A stretch of DNA of 47,583 bases, taken from assembly GCA_938005675.1 (NCBI GenBank), contig CALKXH010000056.1, forward strand, positions 1 to 47,583. The letters run 5' to 3'. Positions 24,113-32,532 of the stretch are shown in pieces; the stretch's first letter is position 1; each line of letters starts with the position of its first letter. This DNA comes from an uncultured Anaerolineae bacterium (GTDB lineage: Bacteria; Chloroflexota; Anaerolineae; Aggregatilineales; UBA2796). Both the position numbers and the translations under genes were made by a program. Below the pieces are notes generated by a model. The model searched no databases and was not told the DNA's origin. It was given only the letters and a program-made list of their open reading frames with translations.

Positions 24113-24814
24113 GTGGGCTTTTTCAGGCGACCGATCCGCGATCATTGGAACGACCCGACCGAGCGGCTGCTGATCGTAGCGGGGCTCGTTTTTATGGGAG
24201 TCCTGCTCGGCACGCGCTTCTTCCCCGGCGCAGAGAGCGGTCTGGAGTGCAACAGCCTCTCGCGCCCGATCATCACGGGCAATAACCAATCCATCCTCGC
24301 CACGCGCGTCAATCCCGAAGTCCTGCAGGTCGAGCTGATCGCCCCCAAGCCGAGCATCGCCGCGAACGAGTCGCTGGTGCTGGAGGTGCGCCTCGTCAAC
24401 ATCAGCCTCGCGCCCTTGACGCTCTTCTACGACGAGCCGAGCATCCGTTTCCGCTTCACCGGGCAGGAGCCGGGTTTAGTCTTCGCCATTCAGTCGGTCA
24501 CGGGGCGCGTGGCGGGCGAGCCGTTCACCGTGCGCCCGCAAGTGCCGCAACCGCAAGCCTTCGAGCGCAACTTGTTGCGCGTCTTGCCGCCGCGCGCCCG
24601 CTGCAACCTGCGCGTCGAGATCGATCCCGCCCGCCTCGCCGCCAGCGGCGTCACACCCGGCGATCAGTACCGCATCATCGCTGTCTACCGCAACGCCGCG
24701 CGCGGTCAGCTGCCCGTCCCGGGTCCGCTGACGCCCACGCCGATCTTCAGCGATCAGGGCGTCTGGGTCGGCGAGGTGCGCTCCAACGACGTCCTGATCA
24801 CGGTCAACCCCTGA
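24113..24814 (+). CDS. Membrane-anchored protein of unknown function
   Basis: The 233-residue product starts at GTG 24113, just after the miaA stop and a GAAAGG site. A short cytoplasmic head (FFRRPIRDHWNDPTERLL) precedes one membrane helix (IVAGLVFMGVLLG). The rest is a single beta-rich extracytoplasmic domain (ELIAPKPSIAANESLVLEVRLVNISLAPLTLFYDEP) that resembles an Ig-like fold, with PGDQYRIIAVYRN near the end. I recognise no catalytic motif. It converges on the glycosyltransferase pair, with a 91-bp gap. Confidence 0.7.
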   Translation: MGFFRRPIRDHWNDPTERLLIVAGLVFMGVLLGTRFFPGAESGLECNSLSRPIITGNNQSILATRVNPEVLQVELIAPKPSIAANESLVLEVRLVNISLAPLTLFYDEPSIRFRFTGQEPGLVFAIQSVTGRVAGEPFTVRPQVPQPQAFERNLLRVLPPRARCNLRVEIDPARLAASGVTPGDQYRIIAVYRNAARGQLPVPGPLTPTPIFSDQGVWVGEVRSNDVLITVNP

Positions 24815-24905
24815 GGCGGCGCACAGCCCGTCTGATCGAGCGAGCGACGCGCCGTCTTCAAAACTTCCTGTCGCACCTCAGGCAGTTCCGCATCGAGACG
24901 AGCTT

Positions 24906-26603
24906 TCACGGCTGCTCGCTCTTGCCGCTATCGGTGGCGCTCTGCTCGGGCTGGATGGCGTAGACGCGCCAGCCCTCGCCCGCGTAGATCGGCTGCCGAT
25001 CCGCAAAGTGCGGCGGCAAGCTCTCGTGCGGCGCGAGGGCGATGTAGCCGTTCGGCTGCGGCGCGCTCGGCAAGCCGCCCGTGATCACGCGCACGCCCTC
25101 GGCGTGATAGAAGAGCAGCTGATCGCCCGTCCAGACCTGCGCGCCCGCAGGCAAAGTCTTCAAAAATTGCGCTGCGTCGTAGCGCGCCCCAAAAACAACG
25201 CGCCAACGCGCCTCGACGCTCTGAATCGGGTTGCGCAGCAGCTCGCCCTTATAATCGACCGCCGTGTAGAGCGCGAAAAAGCTGCTCAGCAGCGCGACGT
25301 GCATCAGCATGGTGCGATGGAGCGGCGGCAAGCGTCTGAAGAGCGGCGCAAGGCAGACTCGCAACGCCTCAGCCGCCATGACCGCGGCGAGCGCGCTCAA
25401 GCTCAGCAGGAAGCGCTCGTCGTAGCTGAAAAACAGCCACCACACGCCGAAAAAGGGCAGATAGAACGCCATCAGCAGGCTGGAGGGCGCGTGCCGCCTC
25501 GCGACGGCGCGCGCTAAGGTGAACCACACGCCCACAGTCAGCGCGTAGCCCGCGAATAAGTAGCCCGCCTCGCCTGAGTAGGGGAACAAGTTGCCGAGCG
25601 TGCGCTGCGCTAACCACGTCCAGCCCGTCGGCGGCACAAGCGCGCCCAGCAGCGCCCAATTGCGCACATACCACGCCCCGCAGACCGCCACGAAGCCGCC
25701 CCCGACCAACAACGCGCCGATCAGCTCGCCTTTCGGGGCGCGACGCTCGATCAGCAGGCGGTAGGCGAGCCACGCGCCAAAGCCGCCGACGATCAGCAAG
25801 CCGCTGTTCTTCGCCCACGCCGCCAAGCCCGCCATGATGCCCGCGAGGAGCGCCTCCTGCGGCGCGGCGCGCCGCGCCCAACGCGCCGCGAAGAGCGCGC
25901 TCATGCCGTAGAAGAAGCCGCACGGCAAATCGGCGTAGCCCGCCGACGCCCAATCGGCGAAGAGCGGCGCCAGCGCCAAGATCAGCGCCGCGCCCAGCCC
26001 AATCGGGGCGTTGAACAGCTCCCGCCCCAGCCCGTACGCCGCGCCCAGCACGCCCACGCTGAAGAGCGCGCCCAAAAACGCCGCCAAACTGTCATCGAAG
26101 GCGCCTGAGAGCTGATGGGCGAAGGCGTACAGCGACGACAAGAACATCGGGTACGCCTCGTAGAGCGACTCGGCGCTCAAGGGCGGCAACGCGCCCGTCA
26201 AAGCGATCTGCTTGCCGAAGCGCGCGTAGATGGCAATTGCATCGTCGCGGTTGTAGAACCAATACGCCGCGTTGAACAGGCACAGCGCCGCCATCAAGAG
26301 CAGCACAGCGATGGCGGCGCGCTGTGCCGGCAAGCGATAGGGCGCTTCAAGGCGCTCCCAGTCGCCGCCGACGCGCCGCCCGTACAACCAACCGAGCGCG
26401 CCGAGCGCCAAACAGACTGCGAGCGTGGTCTGCGCTGTGATCGTCGCGCCGAGCAGCCCCTGCCACAGCACGGCGAGCGAGATCGCGCCGCCACCCAAGC
26501 CGAGCGCCGTCAGCGCCGCTAGCGGGAGGTCGCCGCGCAGGAGCGCCCGCGCCCAGAACCACTGGCTGCTCAAGGCGAGCAGCGCGAGCAGCCACGCGCC
26601 CAT
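24906..26603 (-). CDS. Multi-pass membrane glycosyltransferase (GT39/ArnT-like)
   Basis: Starting at ATG 26603 gives 565 residues, with the ATG overlapping the TGA of the upstream glycosyltransferase (TGATG). The frame stays open upstream, but that part is an out-of-frame read of the neighbouring gene. The product has about 11-13 hydrophobic helices. A luminal-loop motif YNRDDAIAIYARFGKQIA carries the acidic pair typical of GT-C transferases (YxxDEA/RDDA), followed by FADWASAGYADLPCGFFYGMSALF. A soluble C-terminal part of about 110 residues follows. GT-C enzymes transfer sugars from polyprenyl carriers to lipids or proteins outside the membrane. The acceptor is unknown. Confidence 0.8.
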   Translation of the reverse strand: MGAWLLALLALSSQWFWARALLRGDLPLAALTALGLGGGAISLAVLWQGLLGATITAQTTLAVCLALGALGWLYGRRVGGDWERLEAPYRLPAQRAAIAVLLLMAALCLFNAAYWFYNRDDAIAIYARFGKQIALTGALPPLSAESLYEAYPMFLSSLYAFAHQLSGAFDDSLAAFLGALFSVGVLGAAYGLGRELFNAPIGLGAALILALAPLFADWASAGYADLPCGFFYGMSALFAARWARRAAPQEALLAGIMAGLAAWAKNSGLLIVGGFGAWLAYRLLIERRAPKGELIGALLVGGGFVAVCGAWYVRNWALLGALVPPTGWTWLAQRTLGNLFPYSGEAGYLFAGYALTVGVWFTLARAVARRHAPSSLLMAFYLPFFGVWWLFFSYDERFLLSLSALAAVMAAEALRVCLAPLFRRLPPLHRTMLMHVALLSSFFALYTAVDYKGELLRNPIQSVEARWRVVFGARYDAAQFLKTLPAGAQVWTGDQLLFYHAEGVRVITGGLPSAPQPNGYIALAPHESLPPHFADRQPIYAGEGWRVYAIQPEQSATDSGKSEQP

Positions 26604-27784
26604 CACAAATACTGCCCGACGATCTGAGTCAGCTCGCGGGCGCGTTGGCGGAAGGTATGCTCCGCCAAGAGGCGGCGGCGGGCTGCCGCCCCGATGGCTT
26701 CGCGCGCCGAGTCGTTCGCCAGGAGCCAGCGATAGCGCTCGATTGCCTCGTCGGCGCTCTGCACCACGATGATCTCGCGCTCTGGCTCGAACCACGTCTC
26801 GATGCCCAAGTACGGGTTCGCCACGATGCAAGCGCCCAAACTCGCCAACTCGAACGGGCGCGAGCTGGACGAGGCGAAAACAGAGGCGTGCGCCTTGCGG
26901 GTGATGCACAAGTTGATCTTGGCGCGGCAAGCGTACTCGCGCAGCTTGCTGAAAGAGAGATACGGCAGCATCTGGGCGCGCCCCAGACTGCCCAAGCCTC
27001 TGCCGCGCACGGCGAAGCGCGCCTCGGGCAGGGCGCGGCTGGCAGCCGTGAGCATCCCATCGATCCACTCCTCGCGGTACTCGCGGGTGTGCCCGTAAAA
27101 GAAGACGTCGATATCTTTGGGGAGGTCTACGGGGCTGAAGACGTCGGGATCGGCGCCGTAGTACAGCACGTGCGCCTGCCGCACGCCCAGATCGCGCAGC
27201 AGCTGCGCCCCGCCGTAGCTGTTCGAGATGAAAGCAGTGTATTCGCGCAGATCGGCGCCGTAGTACATCTTGAAGCCGCTGGCGAAGCCGGCGAATTGCG
27301 GCAAGCTGGCGGGCACGTCGCCGTCGTAGTACAGCACTGGCTTGCCGAACTTGCTCTGCACGTGCGCCGCCAAGCCCACCACGTGATTGAGCGGGATGGT
27401 CAGGAAGAGGGCGGCGTCGATATCGGGGTGCGCCTTGAAGGTGCGATCCATGAAGGCGCGCCAACGCGGCATGATCACGCGCTGAGCCACCTCGCGCTGC
27501 AGACGCTCGGCGCGGGTCTCGCCGCCGCGCACCGTCTCGATGGGCTTCTCCTTGCCGATGCTGCGCTTGAGCAAGGCGCGCACCGCTTTGAAGGCATCGC
27601 CTTGTGCGCGCACCGGATTGGGCAGGGCGCGCCACCAGAGCGTCTCGATGGCGGGGCCTTGATACGTGGTGGCGAGGACGTCTACGCCGATCTCGTAGAG
27701 CCCCTTGAGCAGCTGCCACCAAGCGGGCGTGGCGCTGAAGGGCTGCCGTAGATCGAGCGATGAGGCGACAATCAGCAATTTCAT
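26603..27784 (-). CDS. CgeB-like family 1 glycosyltransferase
   Basis: The 393-residue product has an N-terminal Rossmann-like start (MKLLIVASSLDLRQPFSATPAW), a middle NSYGGAQLLRDLGVRQAHVLYYGADPDVFSP, and a C-terminal donor half with DIDVFFYGHTREYREEWIDGML, KLREYACRAKINLCI and SSRPFELASLGACIVANPY. This pattern fits the CgeB/Glyco_trans_1_2 group of GT-B enzymes. It is translationally coupled to the membrane GT-C gene after it, so the pair probably works on one surface glycan. No signal peptide is visible. Confidence 0.85.
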   Translation of the reverse strand: MKLLIVASSLDLRQPFSATPAWWQLLKGLYEIGVDVLATTYQGPAIETLWWRALPNPVRAQGDAFKAVRALLKRSIGKEKPIETVRGGETRAERLQREVAQRVIMPRWRAFMDRTFKAHPDIDAALFLTIPLNHVVGLAAHVQSKFGKPVLYYDGDVPASLPQFAGFASGFKMYYGADLREYTAFISNSYGGAQLLRDLGVRQAHVLYYGADPDVFSPVDLPKDIDVFFYGHTREYREEWIDGMLTAASRALPEARFAVRGRGLGSLGRAQMLPYLSFSKLREYACRAKINLCITRKAHASVFASSSSRPFELASLGACIVANPYLGIETWFEPEREIIVVQSADEAIERYRWLLANDSAREAIGAAARRRLLAEHTFRQRARELTQIVGQYL

Positions 27785-27846
27785 GGGCGCTTAGAACTTT
27801 CTGTCAAGTCTGCCGAACGGGGCGGGCGCGTCTTGCTGCGCGACGG

Positions 27847-27868
27847 CTGAGGCGCGAGCGCGCCTCAG
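27847..27868 (-). terminator. Hairpin terminator of the darA-queA-tsaB-rimI-UDG operon
   Basis: CTGAGGCGCG-AG-CGCGCCTCAG is a perfect 10-bp stem with a two-base centre, five bases after the UDG stop on the minus strand. It lacks a following U-run. Confidence 0.5.
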
Positions 27869-27873
27869 ATGCT

Positions 27874-28536
27874 TCAAAATAGGCTCAGCTGTTGAGGCGG
27901 CTCAGCGGGCGGCGGCGGACTCTCAGGCGCGGCGGCGCTCTGCCGACTCGCCCATTCCGCCAGCAGCTGCGGGATTTGACGGAAATCCGCCTCCATTTGC
28001 GGCTTCAGGCTCTCCATGTTGCGCAGCACCGCCGCCGGATGGTAGAGCGGCAAGTAGGCGCGCCCGTTCTCCCACTTCGCTCGCCCGTGAATCTGCGTGA
28101 TCTTGGCGTTGGGGAAGAACAAGCCCATGCTGAAGCGCCCTAGGGTCACGATGACCTTCGGGGCGATCAGCTCGATTTGGCGGTACAGGTAGGCTTGTGT
28201 GCAGGTCGAGATTTCCTCCGGCAGCGGGTCGCGGTTTTCGGGCGGGCGGCATTTGACCACGTTGGTGATGAAGACCTGCGCGCGCCTCATCCCGATCAGG
28301 CTCAGCAATTCGTCCAGCAGCTTGCCGGACTGCCCGACGAAGGGCAAGCCTTGCCGATCTTCGTTGAAGCCCGGTCCTTCGCCGATGAACATGACCTCAG
28401 CGGCGGAGTTGCCGGCGCCCGGCACGGCGTTGGTGCGCCCTGCCGCGTGCAGCGGACATCTATCGCAGGCGCGCACTTCGGCGGCAAGCGCTTCGAGAGC
28501 GGCGCGACGCTGTTCAGGGGGCAGTTGTTGGGTCAT
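27874..28536 (-). CDS. Type 4 uracil-DNA glycosylase (4Fe-4S)
   Basis: The 220-residue product starts at ATG 28536, with GGAGGAG about nine bases upstream; an in-frame ATG at 28554 is possible but lacks such a site. Family-4 UDG marks are ACDRCPLHAAGRT (first cluster Cys pair), FIGEGPGFNEDRQGLPFVGQSGKLLDELL (the catalytic region), ITNVVKCRPPENRDP and YHPAAVLRN. Further cysteines (KCRPP, STCTQ) complete the Fe-S site. The enzyme removes uracil from deaminated DNA. A Pro-rich tail ends in QQLSLF, like the PCNA/beta-clamp-binding motif of clamp-tethered repair enzymes. Confidence 0.95.
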   Translation of the reverse strand: MTQQLPPEQRRAALEALAAEVRACDRCPLHAAGRTNAVPGAGNSAAEVMFIGEGPGFNEDRQGLPFVGQSGKLLDELLSLIGMRRAQVFITNVVKCRPPENRDPLPEEISTCTQAYLYRQIELIAPKVIVTLGRFSMGLFFPNAKITQIHGRAKWENGRAYLPLYHPAAVLRNMESLKPQMEADFRQIPQLLAEWASRQSAAAPESPPPPAEPPQQLSLF

Positions 28537-29119
28537 TTGAAGGCTCTCCTCCAAAGTCAGGGGATCGGTTCGCAGCAGCTGGGCGTCCTAGCGCGAGCAG
28601 ATCGCTGAAGGCGACGCGCGCCTGCAACGCCCGCCAACGCGCGGCGAAGCGCTCGGCATAGGCGGCATCTAGCGGCGCGAGGTGCATCAGGTAGGCATCC
28701 TCGTTGTTATCGCGGTAGTAGCCCTTGCGCAGGCTCACGATCTGGAACTCGTACTTGCGGTACAGGTTGATGGCGGGCACGTTGCTCACGCGCACCTCTA
28801 GGACGCTATACGTGGCGCCCAGCGCCATGCTGCGCCGCACCATGCCGCCCAAGAGCACCTCGCCCAAGCCCTGCCCGCGCCAATCGGGATGCGTGGCGAT
28901 GGTGCTGATGTGCGCCTCGCCCTCGATCAGCCACATGCCGCCATAGCCGACGATGCAAGGCGGCTCGCCCGCGCGCTCCAGCACGACCATGTGCGCGCTG
29001 CGATTGTCGTTGATCTCGAACAGGTAGGAGTTGGCTGACCAAGGCGTGCTGAAGGCGAGTTGATCGATTGCCATCACGGGCGGGATGTCCCCCGGGCGCA
29101 TGTAACGCAGCGTGTACAT
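28514..29119 (-). CDS. rimI: Ribosomal protein S18-alanine N-acetyltransferase RimI
   Basis: The 201-residue product is a GNAT with LRYMRPGDIPPVMAIDQLAFSTPWS, IATHPDWRGQGLGEVLLGGM (acetyl-CoA loop) and LEVRVSNVPAINLYRKYEF, the RimI pattern. The gene follows tsaB, as in many genomes. The core is about 155 residues; the extra C-terminal 45 residues (ARWRALQARVAFSDLL...) are unusual. The gene overlaps the UDG gene by 23 bases. Confidence 0.9.
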   Translation of the reverse strand: MYTLRYMRPGDIPPVMAIDQLAFSTPWSANSYLFEINDNRSAHMVVLERAGEPPCIVGYGGMWLIEGEAHISTIATHPDWRGQGLGEVLLGGMVRRSMALGATYSVLEVRVSNVPAINLYRKYEFQIVSLRKGYYRDNNEDAYLMHLAPLDAAYAERFAARWRALQARVAFSDLLALGRPAAANRSPDFGGEPSNDPTTAP

Positions 29120-29130
29120 CGTCGCTCACC

Positions 29131-29823
29131 CTATGGATGCGGCACGCCCGGCTGATGCAGATAAAACGGGGCAACGCGCAGCGGATCGCCCTGCTCGCCC
29201 GCCCGAAAGCGCGCCCAAGCCAACTCCGCTAGGAAACTAGCCCGTCGCAGCGCCCACGCGGGCGATGCCAGCGCCAACCGACGGGCTTGAGTCGCATTGA
29301 GAGCGTCGATGGCGGCGTCAACAGCGCGATCTGCCTCGCCCGCCACGCGAGTCGGGCTGTGCGGCGCGCTCAGGCGGGCGAAGAGCGCCTCAGGCGCCTC
29401 GATGGCGGTCGGGCTGCTGGCTTGCCAGCCGCCCTCAGCCGACCAAGCGTACGCCGCCCCGCAGAGACGTCCGCGCCCGGCTTGGGCGAAGGCGATCAGG
29501 CGCTCTGGCAGAGGCGGCTGCCCCGCCGCCACGATATCGAGGGTCGGGATGGCGATCAGGGGCAGGTTCAAGGCTAGGGCGAGGCTCTGGGCGGCGCTGA
29601 AGCCGACGCGCAAGCCGTTGAAAGAGCCCGGGCCTTGCGCCACGGCGAGGTGCGTCAAATCGCGCGGAGTCAGGCGCGCTTGGCGCAGCGCCCCTTGGAT
29701 GGCGGGCAGCAGCTCAACTGTGTGATGGCTATCGCTCTGCCAAGTGTGTTCGGCGTAGATGGCTGTGCCATCGTGCAAGGCGAGGCTGAGCGTGCGCGTG
29801 GCGGTATCCAGAGCCAGTAACAT
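29131..29823 (-). CDS. tsaB: tRNA threonylcarbamoyladenosine biosynthesis protein TsaB
   Basis: The 230-residue product has LALDTATRTLSLALHDG, HTVELLPAIQGALRQARL and the TsaB signature AVAQGPGSFNGLRVGFSAAQSLALAL. TsaB pairs with TsaD in t6A synthesis on tRNAs reading ANN codons, including both Thr tRNAs of this window. TsaD and TsaE are not in the window. It lies between queA and rimI on one transcript. The usual GPGSFTG reads GPGSFNG here. Confidence 0.94.
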   Translation of the reverse strand: MLLALDTATRTLSLALHDGTAIYAEHTWQSDSHHTVELLPAIQGALRQARLTPRDLTHLAVAQGPGSFNGLRVGFSAAQSLALALNLPLIAIPTLDIVAAGQPPLPERLIAFAQAGRGRLCGAAYAWSAEGGWQASSPTAIEAPEALFARLSAPHSPTRVAGEADRAVDAAIDALNATQARRLALASPAWALRRASFLAELAWARFRAGEQGDPLRVAPFYLHQPGVPHP

Positions 29824-29832
29824 AGCGCCTGC

Positions 29833-30927
29833 CTAGAGGATCAACATCGCATCGCCCAAGCTGTAGAAGCGATAGCCCGCCTCGATGGCGAACTGGTAGG
29901 CGCGCAGGATCAGCTCGCGCTCGGCGAAGGCGCTCACCAGCATCAGCAGCGAGGACTTGGGCAGGTGAAAATTGGTGACGAGCGCGTCGACTGCGCGGAA
30001 CTTGAAGCCGGGCATGATGAACAGCTCGGTCGGGGCGCTGAAGGCGCTCAGCGGGCGCCACGCGCAGCTTTCCGCCTCTTGGTAGCCCGCCAGAGGCAGG
30101 CGTTCGGGCGGCGCGCCGAGCGCGTAGAGGGCTGCCGTCTCCAAAGTGCGGACGGTGGTGGTGCCGACGGCGACGATGCGCCCGCCGCGCAACTTGACCG
30201 CGTTGAGCTGCTCAGCCGCCTCAAGCGATAGCTCGGCGTATTCGGCGTGCAGGCGGCGCGCTGCGATCTGATCCTCGCGCAGCGGCAAAAAAGTGCCCAG
30301 TCCGACGTGCAGGGTGCAGTAGACCAGCGCTACGCCCATCGCGCGGATGCGCAGGAGCAATTCGGGCGTGAAGTGCAAGCCGGCGGTCGGGGCGGCGGCG
30401 GAGCCCTCCACGCGGCTGTAGACCGTTTGATAGCGTTCGGGGTCGCTGAGTTTGTGATGGATGTAGGGCGGCAAGGGCAGCTCGCCGATGTGCGGTAAGT
30501 GCGGCTCGACGGGCGCGCTGAACTCAAGCACGCGCTCGGCGCCCTCGCGCGCCTCGCAAATGTGCGCCTCAAGGTCGGCGCCCTCCACGCGCAGGCGCGT
30601 CCCGACGTTCAGACGCTTGCCGCCCAGCAGGGCTAACCATCGCGCGTCCGCCAATTTCTGGGCGAGCAAAATCTCGACTGCGCCGCCGCTCGGCACTTTG
30701 CGAGCGCGCAGGCGGGCTGGGATCACGCGGGTTTGGTTGAGGACGAGGGCGTCGTCGGGCGCGAGGTAATCGGGCAGATCGCGGAAGGTGCGTTGCTCAA
30801 ACGTGCCGTCCTGCCGCCGCACGACCAGCAGCCGCGCCGAGTCGCGCGGCTCGACCGCCGTCTGAGCGATGCGCTCAGGCGGCAGGGCGTAGTCGAAGTC
30901 CTCAGGGCGGCAGGGCGGGAGGCTCAT
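29833..30927 (-). CDS. queA: S-adenosylmethionine:tRNA ribosyltransferase-isomerase QueA
   Basis: The 364-residue product has FDYALPPERIAQTAVEPRDSARLLV at the start and LVLNQTRVIPARLRARK, LPLPPYIHH, YQTVYSRVEGSAAAPTAGLHFT and LFIMPGFKFRAVDALVTNFHLPKSSLLMLV, all QueA signatures. It builds epoxyqueuosine at position 34 of GUN-reading tRNAs. Its ATG overlaps the stop of the preceding cyclic-di-AMP receptor gene. Confidence 0.97.
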   Translation of the reverse strand: MSLPPCRPEDFDYALPPERIAQTAVEPRDSARLLVVRRQDGTFEQRTFRDLPDYLAPDDALVLNQTRVIPARLRARKVPSGGAVEILLAQKLADARWLALLGGKRLNVGTRLRVEGADLEAHICEAREGAERVLEFSAPVEPHLPHIGELPLPPYIHHKLSDPERYQTVYSRVEGSAAAPTAGLHFTPELLLRIRAMGVALVYCTLHVGLGTFLPLREDQIAARRLHAEYAELSLEAAEQLNAVKLRGGRIVAVGTTTVRTLETAALYALGAPPERLPLAGYQEAESCAWRPLSAFSAPTELFIMPGFKFRAVDALVTNFHLPKSSLLMLVSAFAERELILRAYQFAIEAGYRFYSLGDAMLIL

Positions 30928-31193
30928 GTTTGGATGAATTGGGCGGCGTTCAGCACGAAGAGCGTGGCGGCGTGATGATCGCCCTTGCTATAGGGCGCGC
31001 ACGCCTCGCGGATGACGGCGATCACGGCGGGGACTTGCTCGGCATCCACGCCGATGACCAGCGTGGTGTTGCCGCGTCTCAGGAAGCCGCCCACGCTGGC
31101 GATCTGCGTCACGGGGAAGTTGTTCTCCACCAAAGCCCGCGAGACGGACTCGACGGCATCGGCGATGATGATGGCAAAGATGAGTTTCTTCAT
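30924..31193 (-). CDS. Divergent DarA/PstA-type cyclic-di-AMP receptor, shortened paralogue
   Basis: The 89-residue product keeps the PII-like signature ASVGGFLRRGNTTLVIGVD of the DarA/PstA (DUF970) family. Compared with its neighbour, the N-terminal VQDQD is replaced by IIIADA and the loop ending VEVEVGGATIF is shortened to GDHHAATLF. These are regions that help bind cyclic-di-AMP in known members, so the ligand may differ. It overlaps queA and follows the longer paralogue by 15 bases. Confidence 0.85.
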   Translation of the reverse strand: MKKLIFAIIIADAVESVSRALVENNFPVTQIASVGGFLRRGNTTLVIGVDAEQVPAVIAVIREACAPYSKGDHHAATLFVLNAAQFIQT

Positions 31194-31208
31194 AGCTAAA
31201 AGTTGCGA

Positions 31209-31535
31209 TCAGATTTGTTCAAAATGCTCAACGTCTAGGACGAAAATGGTGGCGCCGCCCACTTCGACCTCCACATAGTTGTAGAGGGTCATGCCGTTGG
31301 GCGTGGTGCCGGTCGCCATGGGCATGTAGCGCATTCGGCGCTGGCTGGAGGTCTTCAGCAGCTCGATGATCGGCGCCACGTGCGCATCCTCCACGCCGAC
31401 CAGCAACGTGGTGTTGCCTTGCCGCAGAAAGCCGCCCGTCGAGCCGACTTGCGTCACGCGGTAGCCTCGCTCAGTCAGCTTACTGACCGTGTAATCAGAG
31501 TCTTGGTCTTGCACTGTCGCCACAATAAGTTTCAT
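31209..31535 (-). CDS. darA: Cyclic-di-AMP receptor, DarA/PstA family
   Basis: The 108-residue product closely follows characterised DarA/PstA proteins: MKLIVATVQDQDSDYT, VGSTGGFLRQGNTTLLVGVED and YVEVEVGGATIFVLDV. The family is PII-like, forms trimers and binds cyclic-di-AMP between subunits; its downstream partner is not known in most organisms. It is the first gene of a six-gene operon with a second paralogue, queA, tsaB, rimI and UDG. No cyclic-di-AMP synthase is in the window. Confidence 0.93.
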   Translation of the reverse strand: MKLIVATVQDQDSDYTVSKLTERGYRVTQVGSTGGFLRQGNTTLLVGVEDAHVAPIIELLKTSSQRRMRYMPMATGTTPNGMTLYNYVEVEVGGATIFVLDVEHFEQI

Positions 31536-31580
31536 ATTGGCAGCCCGTCCTCAGAAGGCATCTGCGCCGTGTACTGAGTA

Positions 31581-31589
31581 AGTATATCA
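31581..31589 (-). promoter_or_regulatory. Predicted extended -10 promoter for the darA operon
   Basis: On the minus strand TGA precedes TATACT (an extended -10), about 46 bases before the darA start. No good -35 box is seen. Confidence 0.45.
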
Positions 31590-31609
31590 CAAACTTCAGC
31601 GCTCAGCCC

Positions 31610-32437
31610 TTAGGGGTTGGCGGTGGGGCTTGGCGTGGGCGTCTGGCTGTCCGATGGAGGGGGTGGCGAGTCGCGGGAGATGTTCGGCACTTGGATCGCC
31701 ACGCGGTAGGTCAGGTTATTCTCCACCCACTGGATGCGCCCTTGAGTCTGGCGTTCGTAGTTCCACAGCTGCGTGAGCGCCACGCCGCTGACCCAACGCG
31801 CCTCGCCGCTGGCAGCCACCTCGGCGAGGCGGAAAGGCGCCGCCAGCGACCAGCCCGCTTCGGGCAGGGCGGGATTGCGCGGCTCTTCGTAGACGGTGAT
31901 CCAAGCGCCCGTCGGCACGAAGAGCGCCCGCTGCGGATTGAGGGTGCGGCAGCGCTCGAAGATGGCGAGGTAGGCGTTGTTCGCCCAGCCGCGATAGCTG
32001 CGAATGGTGCGCAAGCCGCGCGAGACGTTCAAGGTCAGGCTCTCTTGGGCGGCATCCTCGCTGGGCGGGAACTCCTGCGCGGCGAGATCGGGCAAATCGT
32101 AGAAGTTCAGGTCGCGGATGATGTACTCCAAAAAGCCGCGCATGGTCACTTCATCGAGGTAAGTCTCAGAGACCTCCTCGCCCGAGGGCGGCACCGAGCT
32201 GACCCAGATCAGCCGCCCATCGCCATAGAGCGTGCAAGTCGGCAAGCGATTCAAGCGCTCGCGCGGCGATTCGTTGAGGATAATCCGATCAAGGCGCATC
32301 ACGATGGTGTTCGGGCTGCGATCCCAGCCGATCACCTCGCCCTGTGGCTGCGAGACGGGCGTCTGTTCGGGGGCGGGCGCGCCGCCGCAAGCCGCCAACA
32401 ACAACACGCCGCACAATAAAGCCAGTCCTTGCCGCAT
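31610..32437 (-). CDS. Lipoprotein of unknown function
   Basis: The 275-residue product has a lipoprotein signal (GLALLCGVLLLAAC, Cys about 17), a short Pro-rich spacer and a globular domain with TCTLYGDGRLIWVSS and FLEYIIRDLNFYDLPD. These recall secreted proteins that compare a numeric readout, but I recognise no named family. The last 20 residues are Ser/Pro/Thr-rich. It is exported and anchored, with its own promoter, and ends 74 bases before darA. Confidence 0.7.
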   Translation of the reverse strand: MRQGLALLCGVLLLAACGGAPAPEQTPVSQPQGEVIGWDRSPNTIVMRLDRIILNESPRERLNRLPTCTLYGDGRLIWVSSVPPSGEEVSETYLDEVTMRGFLEYIIRDLNFYDLPDLAAQEFPPSEDAAQESLTLNVSRGLRTIRSYRGWANNAYLAIFERCRTLNPQRALFVPTGAWITVYEEPRNPALPEAGWSLAAPFRLAEVAASGEARWVSGVALTQLWNYERQTQGRIQWVENNLTYRVAIQVPNISRDSPPPPSDSQTPTPSPTANP

Positions 32438-32475
32438 GAGCTACCATCCTTCCGCCTGAGGGCATTGCGCGCAGA

Positions 32476-32484
32476 ATTATACCA
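32476..32484 (-). promoter_or_regulatory. Predicted extended -10 promoter for the lipoprotein gene
   Basis: On the minus strand TGG is followed by a perfect TATAAT (32476-32481), about 38 bases before the lipoprotein start. Confidence 0.5.
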
Positions 32485-32532
32485 CCGCCCTCCCGCGTGG
32501 ATTGTTCAGTTTTCTAAACGCTTTGGGCATGT

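Noticed and set aside
24906-27722. A single 938-residue minus-strand frame spanning both glycosyltransferase genes
   Set aside because: The N-terminal third is Arg/Ala-rich low-complexity text read out of frame through the CgeB-like gene; the real GT-C start is the ATG at 26603.
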